This document shows positions 9,267 to 17,086 of a DNA stretch of 64,000 bases, one piece after another. Source of the stretch: Inhella sp. (GTDB lineage Bacteria > Pseudomonadota > Gammaproteobacteria > Burkholderiales > Burkholderiaceae_C); assembly GCF_027532025.1 (NCBI RefSeq), contig NZ_JAPZSY010000107.1, positions 1 through 64,000 of the forward strand. The letters are read 5' to 3'. Position numbers and translations under genes: made by a program. The notes beneath the pieces were generated by a model, which saw only the letters and a program-made list of their open reading frames with translations, did not search any database and was not told the DNA's origin. Within the stretch, counting starts at the first letter, position 1, and every line of letters begins with the position of its first letter.

Positions 9267-10177
9267 GCACCGCCTTGTTCGTCGGCCTGGACGCGGGCGG
9301 CACGGCCACCCGCTGGGCCGCCGTGGACGCTGGCGGCGCGCTGGTGGCCGAGGGGCAGGTGGACGGCTTCAGCGGCCTGCACCTGTCGCAGCCCGAGCCG
9401 CGCCAACAGCTGCCACACACCTTGGCCGCGCTGGCCCAGCAACTGCGCCCACACGGCCACGCGGTGGCGGTGGTGGGCGGGGTGACGGGCATCAGCGACC
9501 CGGCCGCTGCACCCACACAAGAACTCAACGGCCTCATCACCCAGGCCCTGGGCACCCCGCGCGTGGCCTGCCACAGCGACATGCACGTGGCCTTCCACGC
9601 CGCTTTTCAGCCCGGCGAGGGCGTCTTGGTCTACGCCGGCACCGGCTCCATCGCCACCCACCTGGACGCGGCCGGCACCCTGCACCGCGCCGGCGGTCGT
9701 GGCTTCGCGCTGGGCGACGAAGGCGGCGGCTACTGGATCGCCAAGGAAGCCCTGGCCGCCATTTGGCGCCGCGAGGACGAGGCCCCAGGCAGTTGGCCGC
9801 ACAGCGGCCTGGCCCGGGCCGTCTTCAACGCCCTGGGCGGCCCCGATTGGGCGCTGACCCGCCAGTTCGTCTACGCCAGCGACCGTGGCGCCGTGGGCCG
9901 CCTGGCCCTGGCCGTGGCCGAGGCGGCCGAGCGGCACGACCCCGAGGCCTGCGCGCTGCTGCACCGCGCCGGCCAAGAGCTGGGCCGCCTGGGCGCCGTG
10001 CTGCGCCGGCGCCTGGGTCCCCAGCCCGTGGTCGCCGCCGGCCGCGTGCTGCTGCTACACCCGCTCGTCACCGAGGGCCTGCGCGCCGCGCTGCCCGCCG
10101 ACTGCCCTTTGCAAACCCGCCAGCTCGCGTCGCACCACGCCGCCGCCCGCCTGGCCTTGAACGCGTTCGCCGCATGA
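9263..10177 (+). CDS. BadF/BadG-type sugar kinase, probable N-acetylglucosamine / N-acetylmuramate kinase
   Basis: ATP-dependent kinase of the ASKHA (actin/hexokinase) fold, 304 residues, beginning at the ATG at 9263 that overlaps the digH stop. Visible motifs are FVGLDAGGTATRW (phosphate-1), HSDMHVAFHAAF, VLVYAGTGSIATH (phosphate-2), GGRGFALGDEGGGYWI and a C-terminal adenosine stretch GPQPVVAAGRVLL. This arrangement is that of eukaryotic NAGK and clostridial MurK, which phosphorylate GlcNAc and MurNAc at O-6. Because murQ in the same operon needs MurNAc-6-P, MurK-like dual activity is likely. The window holds no AnmK homologue, so anhydroMurNAc would have to be handled elsewhere. Confidence 0.83.
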   Translation: MSTALFVGLDAGGTATRWAAVDAGGALVAEGQVDGFSGLHLSQPEPRQQLPHTLAALAQQLRPHGHAVAVVGGVTGISDPAAAPTQELNGLITQALGTPRVACHSDMHVAFHAAFQPGEGVLVYAGTGSIATHLDAAGTLHRAGGRGFALGDEGGGYWIAKEALAAIWRREDEAPGSWPHSGLARAVFNALGGPDWALTRQFVYASDRGAVGRLALAVAEAAERHDPEACALLHRAGQELGRLGAVLRRRLGPQPVVAAGRVLLLHPLVTEGLRAALPADCPLQTRQLASHHAAARLALNAFAA

Positions 10178-11019
10178 AGACCAAGCTCCTCCCCCTGCTC
10201 GCTGCCCTTGCACTGGCCGGCTGCCAAACCACCGGCGTGCGCGTCGACACCACGTACACGAGCGAGAACCAAGACAGCCGCGTGCTGTTCCTGGTGATGC
10301 ACTACACCGTGGGCGACTTCAAGAGCTCGCTGCACACGCTCACCAAGCCGAGCGCCGCGCCCGTCAGCAGCCACTACCTGGTGAGCGAGAACCCGGTGCG
10401 CACCTACCGCCTGGTGGACGAGAGCCAGCGCGCCTGGCACGCCGGCCCCAGCTACTGGCGCGGGCACACGCAGCTCAACGCCAGCAGCATCGGCATCGAG
10501 ATCGTCAACACCGGCGGTACGCGCGGCCCGGACGGCGTCATGCAGTTCAAGCCCTTCCCGCAGGCGCAGATCGACGAGGTCATCGCGCTGAGCAAAGAGA
10601 TCGTCAAGCGCCACAACATCCGCCCCGAGCGCATCGTGGGCCACAGCGACATCCAGCCCCGCAGCAAGCAAGACCCCGGCCCGCTCTTCCCCTGGCGCCA
10701 GCTGGCCGACGCCGGCCTGATCGCCTGGCCCGACGACGCCATGGTGGCCGCCAAGAAGGCGCAGTACGAGCAGGCCCTGCCTGAGCTGACTTGGTTCCAA
10801 GACAAGCTGGCGCAGTGGGGCTTCGCCGCTAGCCGCACCGGCGAGCTGGACGCCTACACGCGCGACGTGCTCACCGCCTTCCAGATGCGCTTCCGCCCGG
10901 CCAAGTACGACGGGCAACCGGACGCCGAAACCGCCGCGTTGCTGTACGTGGTGAACGACCCCGTCGGCATGAAGATCAAGCAGCCGCCAGAGCCCCGCCC
11001 CTACACGAGCCGCTGGTGA
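10174..11019 (+). CDS. amiD: N-acetylmuramoyl-L-alanine amidase, AmiD-like lipoprotein
   Basis: Zinc amidase (Amidase_2) that cleaves the MurNAc or anhMurNAc to L-Ala bond, releasing stem peptides. The ATG at 10174 overlaps the kinase stop (ATGA). The 281 residues start with a lipoprotein signal, LLAALALAGCQ (Cys17). The catalytic domain shows LVMHYTVGDF (first zinc His), RAWHAGPSYWRG, NASSIGIEIVNTG, GHSDIQPRSKQDPGPLFPW (second zinc His, Lys and Asp). A C-terminal peptidoglycan-binding domain follows (FQDKLAQWGF ... VLTAFQMRFRP). Size, two-domain layout and lipobox match E. coli AmiD in the outer membrane rather than cytosolic AmpD. Released peptides would be the cargo of the ABC importer encoded next. 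Confidence 0.92.
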   Translation: MKTKLLPLLAALALAGCQTTGVRVDTTYTSENQDSRVLFLVMHYTVGDFKSSLHTLTKPSAAPVSSHYLVSENPVRTYRLVDESQRAWHAGPSYWRGHTQLNASSIGIEIVNTGGTRGPDGVMQFKPFPQAQIDEVIALSKEIVKRHNIRPERIVGHSDIQPRSKQDPGPLFPWRQLADAGLIAWPDDAMVAAKKAQYEQALPELTWFQDKLAQWGFAASRTGELDAYTRDVLTAFQMRFRPAKYDGQPDAETAALLYVVNDPVGMKIKQPPEPRPYTSRW

Positions 11020-12029
11020 TGAAGGCCCTGCTGCAAAGGCTCTTGATGCTGGTGCCCACGGTGCTGGGCATCACGGTCGTGGCCTTCGGCCTGATCCGCC
11101 TGGTGCCGGGCGACCCCGTCGAGGTCATGATGGGCGAGCGCCGGCTCGACCCCGAGGCGCACGCCGCGCTGGTGAAGCAACTCGGCCTGGACCAGCCCCT
11201 GCCCGTGCAGTACCTGGACTACCTGGGCCAGCTGCTGCAAGGCGACTTGGGCCGCTCCATGGTGTCCAAGGCGCCGGTCAGCGAAGAATTCGCGGCCCTG
11301 TTCCCCGCCACCATCGAGCTGGCCTTCATGGCCTTGTTCTTGGCCGTCGTCGTCGGCCTGCTGCTGGGCATGGCCGCAGCGCTGAAGCGCGGCACCTGGC
11401 TGGACCAAGGCGTGATGGGACTGGCCACCGTGGGCTACTCCATGCCCGTGTTCTGGTGGGGGCTGCTCTTGATCATGACCTTCTCGGTCAACCTGGGCTG
11501 GACGCCGGTGTCGGGCCGCGTGGCCATCGAGTACGAGGTGCAGCGCGTCACCGGCTTCATGCTGATCGACGCCGCGCTACACGACGAGAGCGGTGCCTGG
11601 TGGAGCGCCGTGCGCCACCTGCTGCTGCCGGGCATCGTGCTGGGCACGGCCAGCATGGCGGTGGTGGCGCGCATGACGCGCTCCAGCCTGCTGGAGGTGC
11701 TGCGCGAGGACTACATCCGCACCGCCCGCGCCAAAGGCCTGCCCATGGCGCGCATCGTGGGCGTGCACGCGCTGCGCAACGCCCTCATCCCCGTGCTCAC
11801 CGTCATCGGCCTGCAAATGGGCGGCCTGCTAGCGGGCGCCGTGCTCACCGAAACCATCTTCAGCTGGCCCGGCATCGGCAAATGGATGATCGACGCCATC
11901 GCCCGGCGCGACTACCCCGTGGTGCAGGCCGGCATCCTGGTCACGGCGCTGACCTTCATCGCCGTGAACCTGCTGGTGGACCTGCTCAACGGCATCGTCA
12001 ATCCGCGCCTGCGCGGCGGAGGGCATTGA
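11019..12029 (+). CDS. dppB: ABC peptide transporter permease, DppB/OppB family
   Basis: Inner-membrane permease subunit of a peptide-type ABC importer, 336 residues from the ATG at 11019 (TGATG overlap with amiD; a GTG one codon earlier is possible). It opens with the DppB signature LLMLVPTVLGITVVAFGLIR and RLVPGDPVEVMMG, has six membrane spans, and carries the EAA loop that docks on the ATPase, EDYIRTARAKGLPMARIVGV, ending in the usual RNALIPVLTVIGLQ and LTETIFSWPGIGKW. Coupling to amiD and the wall-recycling genes implies cell-wall peptides as cargo, but general dipeptides cannot be excluded from sequence. Confidence 0.9.
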   Translation: MKALLQRLLMLVPTVLGITVVAFGLIRLVPGDPVEVMMGERRLDPEAHAALVKQLGLDQPLPVQYLDYLGQLLQGDLGRSMVSKAPVSEEFAALFPATIELAFMALFLAVVVGLLLGMAAALKRGTWLDQGVMGLATVGYSMPVFWWGLLLIMTFSVNLGWTPVSGRVAIEYEVQRVTGFMLIDAALHDESGAWWSAVRHLLLPGIVLGTASMAVVARMTRSSLLEVLREDYIRTARAKGLPMARIVGVHALRNALIPVLTVIGLQMGGLLAGAVLTETIFSWPGIGKWMIDAIARRDYPVVQAGILVTALTFIAVNLLVDLLNGIVNPRLRGGGH

Positions 12030-12112
12030 CATGAAACAACCCCCAGTCTCGCGTTCGCTCGCCACCCCCCGAGGGGGCGCTCAGTGGCTTCGGGCGGCCG
12101 GGCGCCACTGAC
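12030..12112. repeat. REP-like palindromic element between dppB and dppC, flanked by a copy of the dppC start
   Basis: This 83-bp spacer interrupts an otherwise fully overlapping operon. It holds a C5/G5 hairpin (GCCACCCCCCGAGGGGGCGC, 12061-12080) and an inverted repeat TCAGTGG/CCACTGA (12081-12087 with 12105-12111). Its left end reads TGACATGAAACAACCCC and the dppC start at its right end reads TGACATGAACAACCCC: the same sequence with one extra A. The element therefore looks inserted with, or copied along with, the translation start of dppC. The ATG at 12031 opens a 26-codon frame ending at 12111, just ahead of the dppC ATG. Confidence 0.75.
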
Positions 12113-12979
12113 ATGAACAACCCCTTCCAAGAGTTCTGGCAAGGCTTCAAGGCCAACCGCGGCGCCTTCGTGGCCCTGCTGGTGTTCGCCACCCTGGTGC
12201 TGGCGGCGGTGTTCGCGCCCTGGCTGGCGCCTTACGACCCCATCCAACAGCACCGCGCCCACCTGCTGGCGCCGCCGGTGTGGATGGACGGCGGCAGTTG
12301 GCAGTTCGTGTTCGGCACCGACGAGCTGGGCCGCGACTTGCTGTCCCGCCTGCTGCACGGCGGGCGTGCCTCGCTGGGCCTGGGCTTGGCTGCGGTCGTG
12401 CTGTCGCTGGTGCCCGGCGTGCTGCTCGGCCTGCTGGCGGCCTTCTACGCCCGCAGCCTGGGACCGGTGGTCATGCGGGTGATGGACATCTTGCTCGCCC
12501 TGCCCAGCCTGCTGCTGGCCATCTGCGTCATCACGGTGCTGGGCCCGGGCTTGGTGAACACGGTGCTGGCCATCGCCATCGGCGCCTTGCCCGGCTTCGT
12601 GCGCCTCACACGCGCCGCCGCCCTGACCGAGCTGCCCAAGGAGTACGTCACCGCCAGCAGCGTGGCAGGCGCCGGCACCCTGCGCCTGATGCTGGTGACC
12701 GTGCTACCCAACTGCATGGCGCCGCTGATCGTCAACGCCTCGCTGGGCTTTTCCAGCGCCATCCTGGCCGCGGCCGGCCTGGGCTTCCTGGGCTTGGGCG
12801 TGCAAGCGCCGCTGCCCGAGTGGGGCACCATGCTGTCCAGCGCCCGCGACTACATCCAGCGCGCCTCTTGGGTCGTCACCCTGCCGGGCCTGACCATCTT
12901 GACCGCCGTGCTGTCCATCAACCTCATGGGCGACGGCCTGCGCGACGCGCTCGACCCCAAGCTGAAGCGGGTGAGTTGA
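12113..12979 (+). CDS. dppC: ABC peptide transporter permease, DppC/OppC family
   Basis: Second permease of the importer, 288 residues. It starts [22 protein letters not shown], followed by the family hallmarks [11 protein letters not shown] and [19 protein letters not shown], six membrane spans, and the EAA loop [20 protein letters not shown] ending in [20 protein letters not shown]. The C-terminus has [16 protein letters not shown], typical of DppC. It is preceded by the REP-like spacer, so unlike its neighbours it is not translationally overlapped with the upstream gene; it overlaps dppD downstream (TGATG). Confidence 0.9.
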   Translation: MNNPFQEFWQGFKANRGAFVALLVFATLVLAAVFAPWLAPYDPIQQHRAHLLAPPVWMDGGSWQFVFGTDELGRDLLSRLLHGGRASLGLGLAAVVLSLVPGVLLGLLAAFYARSLGPVVMRVMDILLALPSLLLAICVITVLGPGLVNTVLAIAIGALPGFVRLTRAAALTELPKEYVTASSVAGAGTLRLMLVTVLPNCMAPLIVNASLGFSSAILAAAGLGFLGLGVQAPLPEWGTMLSSARDYIQRASWVVTLPGLTILTAVLSINLMGDGLRDALDPKLKRVS

Positions 12980-13989
12980 TGCTCGACATCCAAAACCTGC
13001 GCGTTCGCTTCGGCGCCTTCCCGGCCGTGGACGGCGTGGACCTGCACGTGGACGCCGGCGAGGTGCTGGGCATCGTGGGCGAATCCGGCTCGGGCAAGTC
13101 CGTCAGCATGATGGGCTTGATGGGGCTGATCAGCGCCCCCGGCGTGGTCACCGCCGACCGCTGCCGCTTCCTCGGCCACGACCTGTTGACGCTGTCGGAC
13201 CGCGAGCGCCGCCGCGTGGTGGGCCGCGACGTGGCCATGGTGTTCCAAGACGCGCTGACCGCGCTGAACCCCAGCTACACCGTGGGCTTCCAGATCGAGG
13301 AGGTGCTGAAGCTGCACCTGGGCTTGAAAGGCCGCGCCGCGCGGGAGCGCGCCGTGGCCCTGTTGGAGCAGGTGGAGATCCCCGACGCCGCACGCCGCCT
13401 GCAGGCCTACCCGCACGAGCTGAGCGGCGGCATGAACCAGCGCGTGATGATCGCCATGGCCATCGCCTGTGGCCCGAAGCTGCTCATCGCCGACGAGCCC
13501 ACCACGGCGCTGGACGTGACCATCCAAGCGCAAATCGTCGACCTGCTGCTGCGCCTGCAGCGCGAGCAGGGCATGGCGCTGATCATGATCACGCACGACC
13601 TCGCGCTGGTGGCGGAGCTCGCATCACGCCAGCCCCCACGCGACGCCTTGCAGGCGTCGCTGCCCCCCGAGGGGGCTGCACCGCCTCGGGAGCGGCCCGT
13701 CGGCGGTGCGCGCGTGGCCGTGATGTACGCCGGCCAGGTCGTCGAAACCGGCCCCGTGCCCGCCTTGTTCGACGCCCCCCAGCACCCCTACACCCAGGCC
13801 TTGCTGGCCGCCCTGCCCGAGCACAACCAAGGCGCGCGCCGCTTGCAGGCCTTGAGCGGCATCGTGCCCGGCGCGCACGACCGCCCGGCGGGCTGCCTGC
13901 TCAGCCCTCGCTGTCCCAAGGTCCAGCCCCGCTGCCACGCCGAACGCCCGGCGCTGGTGCAGGGCGTTCGTTGCTTCTTTCCCTCATGA
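12979..13989 (+). CDS. dppD: ABC peptide transporter ATPase, DppD/OppD family, with an in-frame REP-like insertion
   Basis: Cytoplasmic ATPase of the importer, 336 residues from the ATG at 12979 (TGATG). Walker A is GESGSGKS near residue 34, the Q-loop is VFQD, the signature LSGGMNQR is near 148, Walker [13 protein letters not shown] near 168, and the H-loop ITHD near 207. The C-terminal oligopeptide-binding domain has the cysteine pattern [15 protein letters not shown] expected for the family's iron-sulfur/Cys motif. After [12 protein letters not shown] the usual [15 protein letters not shown] is split by about 28 extra residues (about 215-244) encoded by a REP-like palindrome. The frame stays open and all ATPase motifs remain, so the protein is probably functional with a surface loop. 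Confidence 0.9.
   Translation: MLDIQNLRVRFGAFPAVDGVDLHVDAGEVLGIVGESGSGKSVSMMGLMGLISAPGVVTADRCRFLGHDLLTLSDRERRRVVGRDVAMVFQDALTALNPSYTVGFQIEEVLKLHLGLKGRAARERAVALLEQVEIPDAARRLQAYPHELSGGMNQRVMIAMAIACGPKLLIADEPTTALDVTIQAQIVDLLLRLQREQGMALIMITHDLALVAELASRQPPRDALQASLPPEGAAPPRERPVGGARVAVMYAGQVVETGPVPALFDAPQHPYTQALLAALPEHNQGARRLQALSGIVPGAHDRPAGCLLSPRCPKVQPRCHAERPALVQGVRCFFPS
13622..13709. repeat. REP-like palindromic element inside the dppD coding sequence
   Basis: Three hairpins lie in a row: CGACGCC/GGCGTCG (13641-13647 with 13653-13659), the GCCCCCCGAGGGGGC core (13662-13676), and GCACCGCC/GGCGGTGC (13678-13685 with 13702-13709). It is read in frame as a proline- and arginine-rich segment absent from ordinary DppD proteins. 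It shares the C5-n-G5 core with the elements near 12065, 19765 and 29113. Confidence 0.8.
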
Positions 13990-14945
13990 CCGCACCGCTC
14001 CTTCAAGCCGAGGCGCTGACGCGCCACTACCGCGTGCGCCAAGGCTGGTTCGGCAAGGCCACGGTGCGCGCGCTGCAAGACGTGAGCTTCGAGGTCCACG
14101 CCGGCCGCACCCTGGCCGTGGTGGGCGAGTCGGGCTGCGGCAAGTCCACCCTGGCGCGGCAGCTCACGCTGATCGAGCCGCCCACCGCCGGGCGCCTGTG
14201 CTTCGACGGGCAGGACATGACCCAGGCCGACGCCACCACGCGAAAGCGCCTGCGCCAGCAGGTCCAGATGGTGTTCCAGAACCCCTACGCCTCGTTGAAC
14301 CCGCGCCACAGCATCGGGCGCACCCTGGCCGAGCCCCTGGTCATCAACACCACCTGGAGCGCGGCCGAGCGCCGCGAGCGCGTGGCCGCCGCGCTGTCGC
14401 GCGTGGGCCTGCGCCCTGAGCATGCCGGCCGCTACCCGCACATGTTCAGCGGCGGCCAGCGCCAACGCGTGGCCATCGCCCGGGCCATGATGCTCCAGCC
14501 CCGCCTGGTGGTGGCCGACGAACCCGTGAGCGCGCTCGACGTCTCCATCCAGGCCCAGGTGCTGAACCTGTTCATGGACCTGCAAGAGCAGACCGGCGTG
14601 GCCTACGTCTTCATCAGCCACAACCTCAGCGTGGTGCAGCACGTGGCCGACGAGGTGGCCGTGATGTACCTGGGCCGCGTGGTGGAGCGCGGCCCCAAAG
14701 CCACGCTGTTTGCCCAGCCCCTGCACCCCTACACCCAGGCCCTGATGAGCGCCACGCCCGCCCTGCACGCCGCAGACCGGCGAGAACGCATCGTGCTCAA
14801 AGGCGAGCTGCCCAGCCCGCTGAAGCCGCCCAGCGGCTGCGCCTTCCACCAACGCTGCCCGCGCGCCACGGCCCGCTGCGCCGAGGTGCTTCCCGCGCTC
14901 CGCGAGGTGGGCGGAAGGCTGGTGGCCTGTGACGAACTGCGCTAA
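13986..14945 (+). CDS. dppF: ABC peptide transporter ATPase, DppF/OppF family
   Basis: Second ATPase, 319 residues; the ATG at 13986 overlaps the dppD stop (ATGA), which is preferred to an in-frame ATG five codons upstream. Motifs: [12 protein letters not shown] (DppF N-terminus), Walker [15 protein letters not shown] near residue 47, [15 protein letters not shown] (Q-loop and DppF/OppF signature), [15 protein letters not shown] near 155, [17 protein letters not shown], and the H-loop [11 protein letters not shown]. The C-terminal domain has [15 protein letters not shown]. It is the last gene of the recycling operon. No binding protein follows; the nearest candidate is at 18108. Confidence 0.92.
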   Translation: MTAPLLQAEALTRHYRVRQGWFGKATVRALQDVSFEVHAGRTLAVVGESGCGKSTLARQLTLIEPPTAGRLCFDGQDMTQADATTRKRLRQQVQMVFQNPYASLNPRHSIGRTLAEPLVINTTWSAAERRERVAAALSRVGLRPEHAGRYPHMFSGGQRQRVAIARAMMLQPRLVVADEPVSALDVSIQAQVLNLFMDLQEQTGVAYVFISHNLSVVQHVADEVAVMYLGRVVERGPKATLFAQPLHPYTQALMSATPALHAADRRERIVLKGELPSPLKPPSGCAFHQRCPRATARCAEVLPALREVGGRLVACDELR

Positions 14946-15193
14946 CCCAGGCCCTGGGTGGGCACGAAGCGGGCTTCAAGGTGACTTTCTGCCGGGAAGA
15001 AGGTGGTTCACGCGCTGGTTTTGGGGTTCAATCGACCGCTGATGTCCGCCCAACCAGCGCCTGAAAGCTCCCCCGTCGGCAGCCGCATCGAGCGAATTGG
15101 CTGTCATCGCGCGCCAGCCCGCCCCGCGCGAGATGGTTTGCGTTCACCCCCATGGCGCCGGACCGGTTCGACTCACTGCCTCGACAGCCGCCC
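14946..15193. other. Intergenic region, 248 bp
   Basis: Separates the recycling operon from the GGDEF-EAL gene. A short inverted repeat ACCCAG/CTGGGT (14945-14959) follows the dppF stop but has no T-tract, so I do not call it a terminator. I see no other convincing signal. Confidence 0.4.
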
Positions 15194-17068
15194 ATGAACT
15201 ACCAAGCCCCCGCCCACCTCAGCGTGCCTGCGCGAAGCCAGCGCATGCTGCGCACGTTGCTGTGGAGCGTGGTCGTTTTGGGGCTGATGGCGGGGCTGTA
15301 CACCGCCATTGGACGCCGCACCACCGCCGTCATCATCGCCGTCAGCATCGCGTCCTTGCTGCCCTGTTTTCTGCTGTCTCGGCGTCAACGCCCCGACGCC
15401 GCCGCCGACTGGTTCTTGTTGGTGACGTCTTGCATGGTCGGCGGGCTGGCTCTCCATGGTCATGGCCTGCGCGACACCTCCCTTCTTGCCCTGCCCGCCT
15501 TGTTGGTCTTCGCCGGCATGTTGCGGTCTGCCAGCACCTTGCGTTGGCTGACGGTGATCCAAGGTTTGATCATCGTGGGCGTCGGCTTGGCCTACGCGCC
15601 GCAAAACGCCGCACCGCCCGCCTCCAACACCGTGCTCACCGCCACGTTGCTGGCCATCTTGGGCATGACGGCTTATGCCGTGTGGAACCTGGTGTACGAC
15701 CTGCGCGTGACCCTGAAGCAAGCGCTGGATGGCCAATCCAAGGCCCATTCCTCCATGCAGGCGCTGGAAGCCAATCGGCGCCAAGACGCCCTCACCGGCC
15801 TGCCCAACCGACACGCCGCCCAAGAGGCCTTGGTGCCAGCTTGCATGCTGCCGCGCTCGGGCGAGGCAACGGTGGCCCTCTTCAACGTCGATGGCTTTCG
15901 CTCCATCAACGACGCCTTCGGCCCCCAGGTGGGCGACCGCCTTTTGGTGGCTCTCACCGAGCGCTGGCGGCAAATGCTCGGCCCCGACGAAACGCTCTAC
16001 CGCCTCAGTGGCGACGAATTCCTGGTGACCACCACGGCCAGTCTGGACGATGTGCAAAGCCTGGAATGGGCTCAACGATTCGTCAACGCCACGGGCGAAC
16101 CCATCGACCTGGTGGGCATCGAGGTGCGCTGCACCGTGTCCGGCGGCATCGCGGCCACGCGCGGTGCCCACAGCTATGCCGAGCTGCTGAGTCACCTCGA
16201 CGCGGCCATGCGGCTGGCCCGGGACCGCGGCCGCAATGGCGTGGCTGGATTCGCGCCCAACCTGCAGGAAGACCAGGCCTACCAACTCGACCTGCTGACC
16301 TCCATGCGCAACTGCCTCAAGCGCGGCGAGGGCTTCCAGATGCACTACCAGCCCAAGGTCGATTTGGCCAGTGGCACGGTCGTGGGCGCCGAGGCCCTGA
16401 TGCGCTGGACGCATCCGGTGCACGGGCCGGTGTCCCCGGCGCAATTCATTCCGCTGGCCGAACGCTCGGGCCTGATCGTCGAACTCGGCCGTTGGGGCCT
16501 GCACGAAGCCTGCCAGCAGGCCCAAAGTTGGCGCAAAGCGGGCTGGACCGACTTCACCGTCGCCGTCAACGTGTCGATGGTGCAATGCCGGCGCGACGAC
16601 CTCGCCAACGACGTGCTCACTTGCCTGGCCGAAACCGGTTTGCCCGGCTCGGCCCTGGTGCTGGAGCTCACCGAATCCGTGCTGGTCGACAGCGCCGACG
16701 CCCTGCACGCCGCGCTGCGCCGCCTGAGGGCGCTGGGCGTCACCCTGTCCATCGACGACTTCGGCACCGGCTACTCCAACCTCGCCTACTTGTCGCGGCT
16801 GGAGGTGCAGCAACTCAAAATCGACCAAGGCTTTGTGCGCCGCTTCGTCACCAGCCCGCCCGACCGGGCGATCGTGGAAACTATCATCGCCATGGCCCAC
16901 AAACTCAAGCTCGACACGGTGGCTGAAGGCGTCGAAGAGCCGAGTTGGGCGGAGTCGCTCCAGACCCTGGGCTGCCGCACGGGCCAGGGCTACCACTGGT
17001 CGCGGCCCTTGCCAGCGGCGGATTTTTGGGACCGTTTCAAACCCCGGGCGCTGCTCCCTGCCGACTGA
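15194..17068 (+). CDS. Membrane GGDEF-EAL protein (c-di-GMP metabolism)
   Basis: Inner-membrane signalling protein of 624 residues from the ATG at 15194; a frame from 15152 would add 14 residues. Five or six hydrophobic helices (residues about 15-170) form the sensor region and resemble no named module. The GGDEF domain (about 190-340) carries S272-G-D-E-F instead of GGDEF, so cyclase activity is uncertain. The EAL domain (about 350-610) is intact: E400-A-L-M-R, NVSMVQ, ELTES, D521-D522-F-G-T-G, KIDQGFV, AEGVEE. A c-di-GMP phosphodiesterase is the best guess. It sits between two cell-wall gene groups without overlapping them; a PilZ protein is encoded at 22397. Confidence 0.9.
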   Translation: MNYQAPAHLSVPARSQRMLRTLLWSVVVLGLMAGLYTAIGRRTTAVIIAVSIASLLPCFLLSRRQRPDAAADWFLLVTSCMVGGLALHGHGLRDTSLLALPALLVFAGMLRSASTLRWLTVIQGLIIVGVGLAYAPQNAAPPASNTVLTATLLAILGMTAYAVWNLVYDLRVTLKQALDGQSKAHSSMQALEANRRQDALTGLPNRHAAQEALVPACMLPRSGEATVALFNVDGFRSINDAFGPQVGDRLLVALTERWRQMLGPDETLYRLSGDEFLVTTTASLDDVQSLEWAQRFVNATGEPIDLVGIEVRCTVSGGIAATRGAHSYAELLSHLDAAMRLARDRGRNGVAGFAPNLQEDQAYQLDLLTSMRNCLKRGEGFQMHYQPKVDLASGTVVGAEALMRWTHPVHGPVSPAQFIPLAERSGLIVELGRWGLHEACQQAQSWRKAGWTDFTVAVNVSMVQCRRDDLANDVLTCLAETGLPGSALVLELTESVLVDSADALHAALRRLRALGVTLSIDDFGTGYSNLAYLSRLEVQQLKIDQGFVRRFVTSPPDRAIVETIIAMAHKLKLDTVAEGVEEPSWAESLQTLGCRTGQGYHWSRPLPAADFWDRFKPRALLPAD

Positions 17069-17086
17069 TCCGACCCGGCCCCTGCC

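Noticed and set aside
12031-12111. 26-codon frame between dppB and dppC
   Set aside because: Encoded wholly by the REP-like element and a copied start; no ribosome site of its own and no conserved sequence. Possibly translated, but not called as a gene.
14945-14959. ACCCAG/CTGGGT inverted repeat after dppF as a terminator
   Set aside because: Short stem and no following T-tract; not strong enough to call.
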